In this document: positions 7,780 through 7,836 of the stretch, piece by piece
Layout of the letters: each line of letters begins with the position of its first letter
Position numbering within the stretch: the first letter of the stretch is position 1
Origin: Rickettsiaceae bacterium
GTDB lineage: Bacteria > Pseudomonadota > Alphaproteobacteria > Rickettsiales > Rickettsiaceae
DNA: 7,836 nt
Reading direction: 5' to 3'
Assembly (NCBI GenBank): GCA_022702085.1
Contig: JAKONF010000162.1
Span: 1-7,836, forward strand
Notes under the pieces: model-generated
The model's database searches: none
What the model was told of the DNA's origin: nothing
What the model saw: the letters and a program-made list of their open reading frames with translations, nothing else
Translations under genes and position numbers: made by a program

Positions 7780-7836
7780 GCTAAACTTTTATAAATAATT
7801 ATTCTATAAATTCTGAAAGATGTATTTTTTTCTTGA

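Noticed and set aside
7799..7836. Possible 3' end of a further minus-strand gene entering from the right (reads KKKIHLSEFIE then stop)
   Set aside because: Only about a dozen codons are visible, and all three minus-strand frames are open over the last 30 bases, so none can be preferred.

Overview
The window is very A+T-rich and carries six genes that read as ordinary chromosomal genes of a low-GC alphaproteobacterium. The best clue is the NAD-dependent DNA ligase. Its wording (for example the [12 protein letters not shown] active-site block, [13 protein letters not shown] and [15 protein letters not shown]) is close to what I remember of Rickettsia LigA, so a member of the Rickettsiales or a near relative is likely. 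This is an inference from recalled sequences, not a database result. One point against Rickettsia itself is that prmC stands alone here, whereas in Rickettsia it is fused to trmB.

Layout from left to right. Positions 1-332 are AT-rich DNA without a gene, containing AT-only inverted repeats. Positions 333-1616 (+) encode an iron-sulfur RlmD/TrmA-type RNA uracil-5-methyltransferase. It converges, with a gap of only 4 bases, on two small minus-strand genes at 1621-1902 and 2114-2395. Both encode 93-residue secreted proteins of the DUF2282 (bufferin/BufA1-like) type. They are separated by a hairpin with A- and T-tracts (2043-2079) that should terminate the second gene. A relatively GC-rich leader hairpin (2417-2451) precedes the second gene. 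The minus-strand cluster ligA (7248-5161), pepP (5156-3402), prmC (3401-2553) is packed with gaps of 4 and 0 bases and should be one operon. Upstream of it lie a 35-base near-perfect palindrome (7318-7352) and a small lipoprotein gene (7717-7379).

The methyltransferase, ligase, aminopeptidase P and PrmC are housekeeping functions (RNA modification, replication and repair, peptide turnover, release-factor methylation). The unusual part is the bufferin-like pair. Both proteins keep a signal peptide, the EKC motif and the VPxGxC motif, but they have lost or moved the internal cysteines expected in canonical members. No MNIO maturase (BufB), BufC partner or DoxX-like membrane protein is present in the window. 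They may be orphan, degenerate or repurposed periplasmic metal-handling peptides, and the second has a structured 5' leader that could regulate it. No tRNA, rRNA, CRISPR array, insertion sequence or phage gene was seen.
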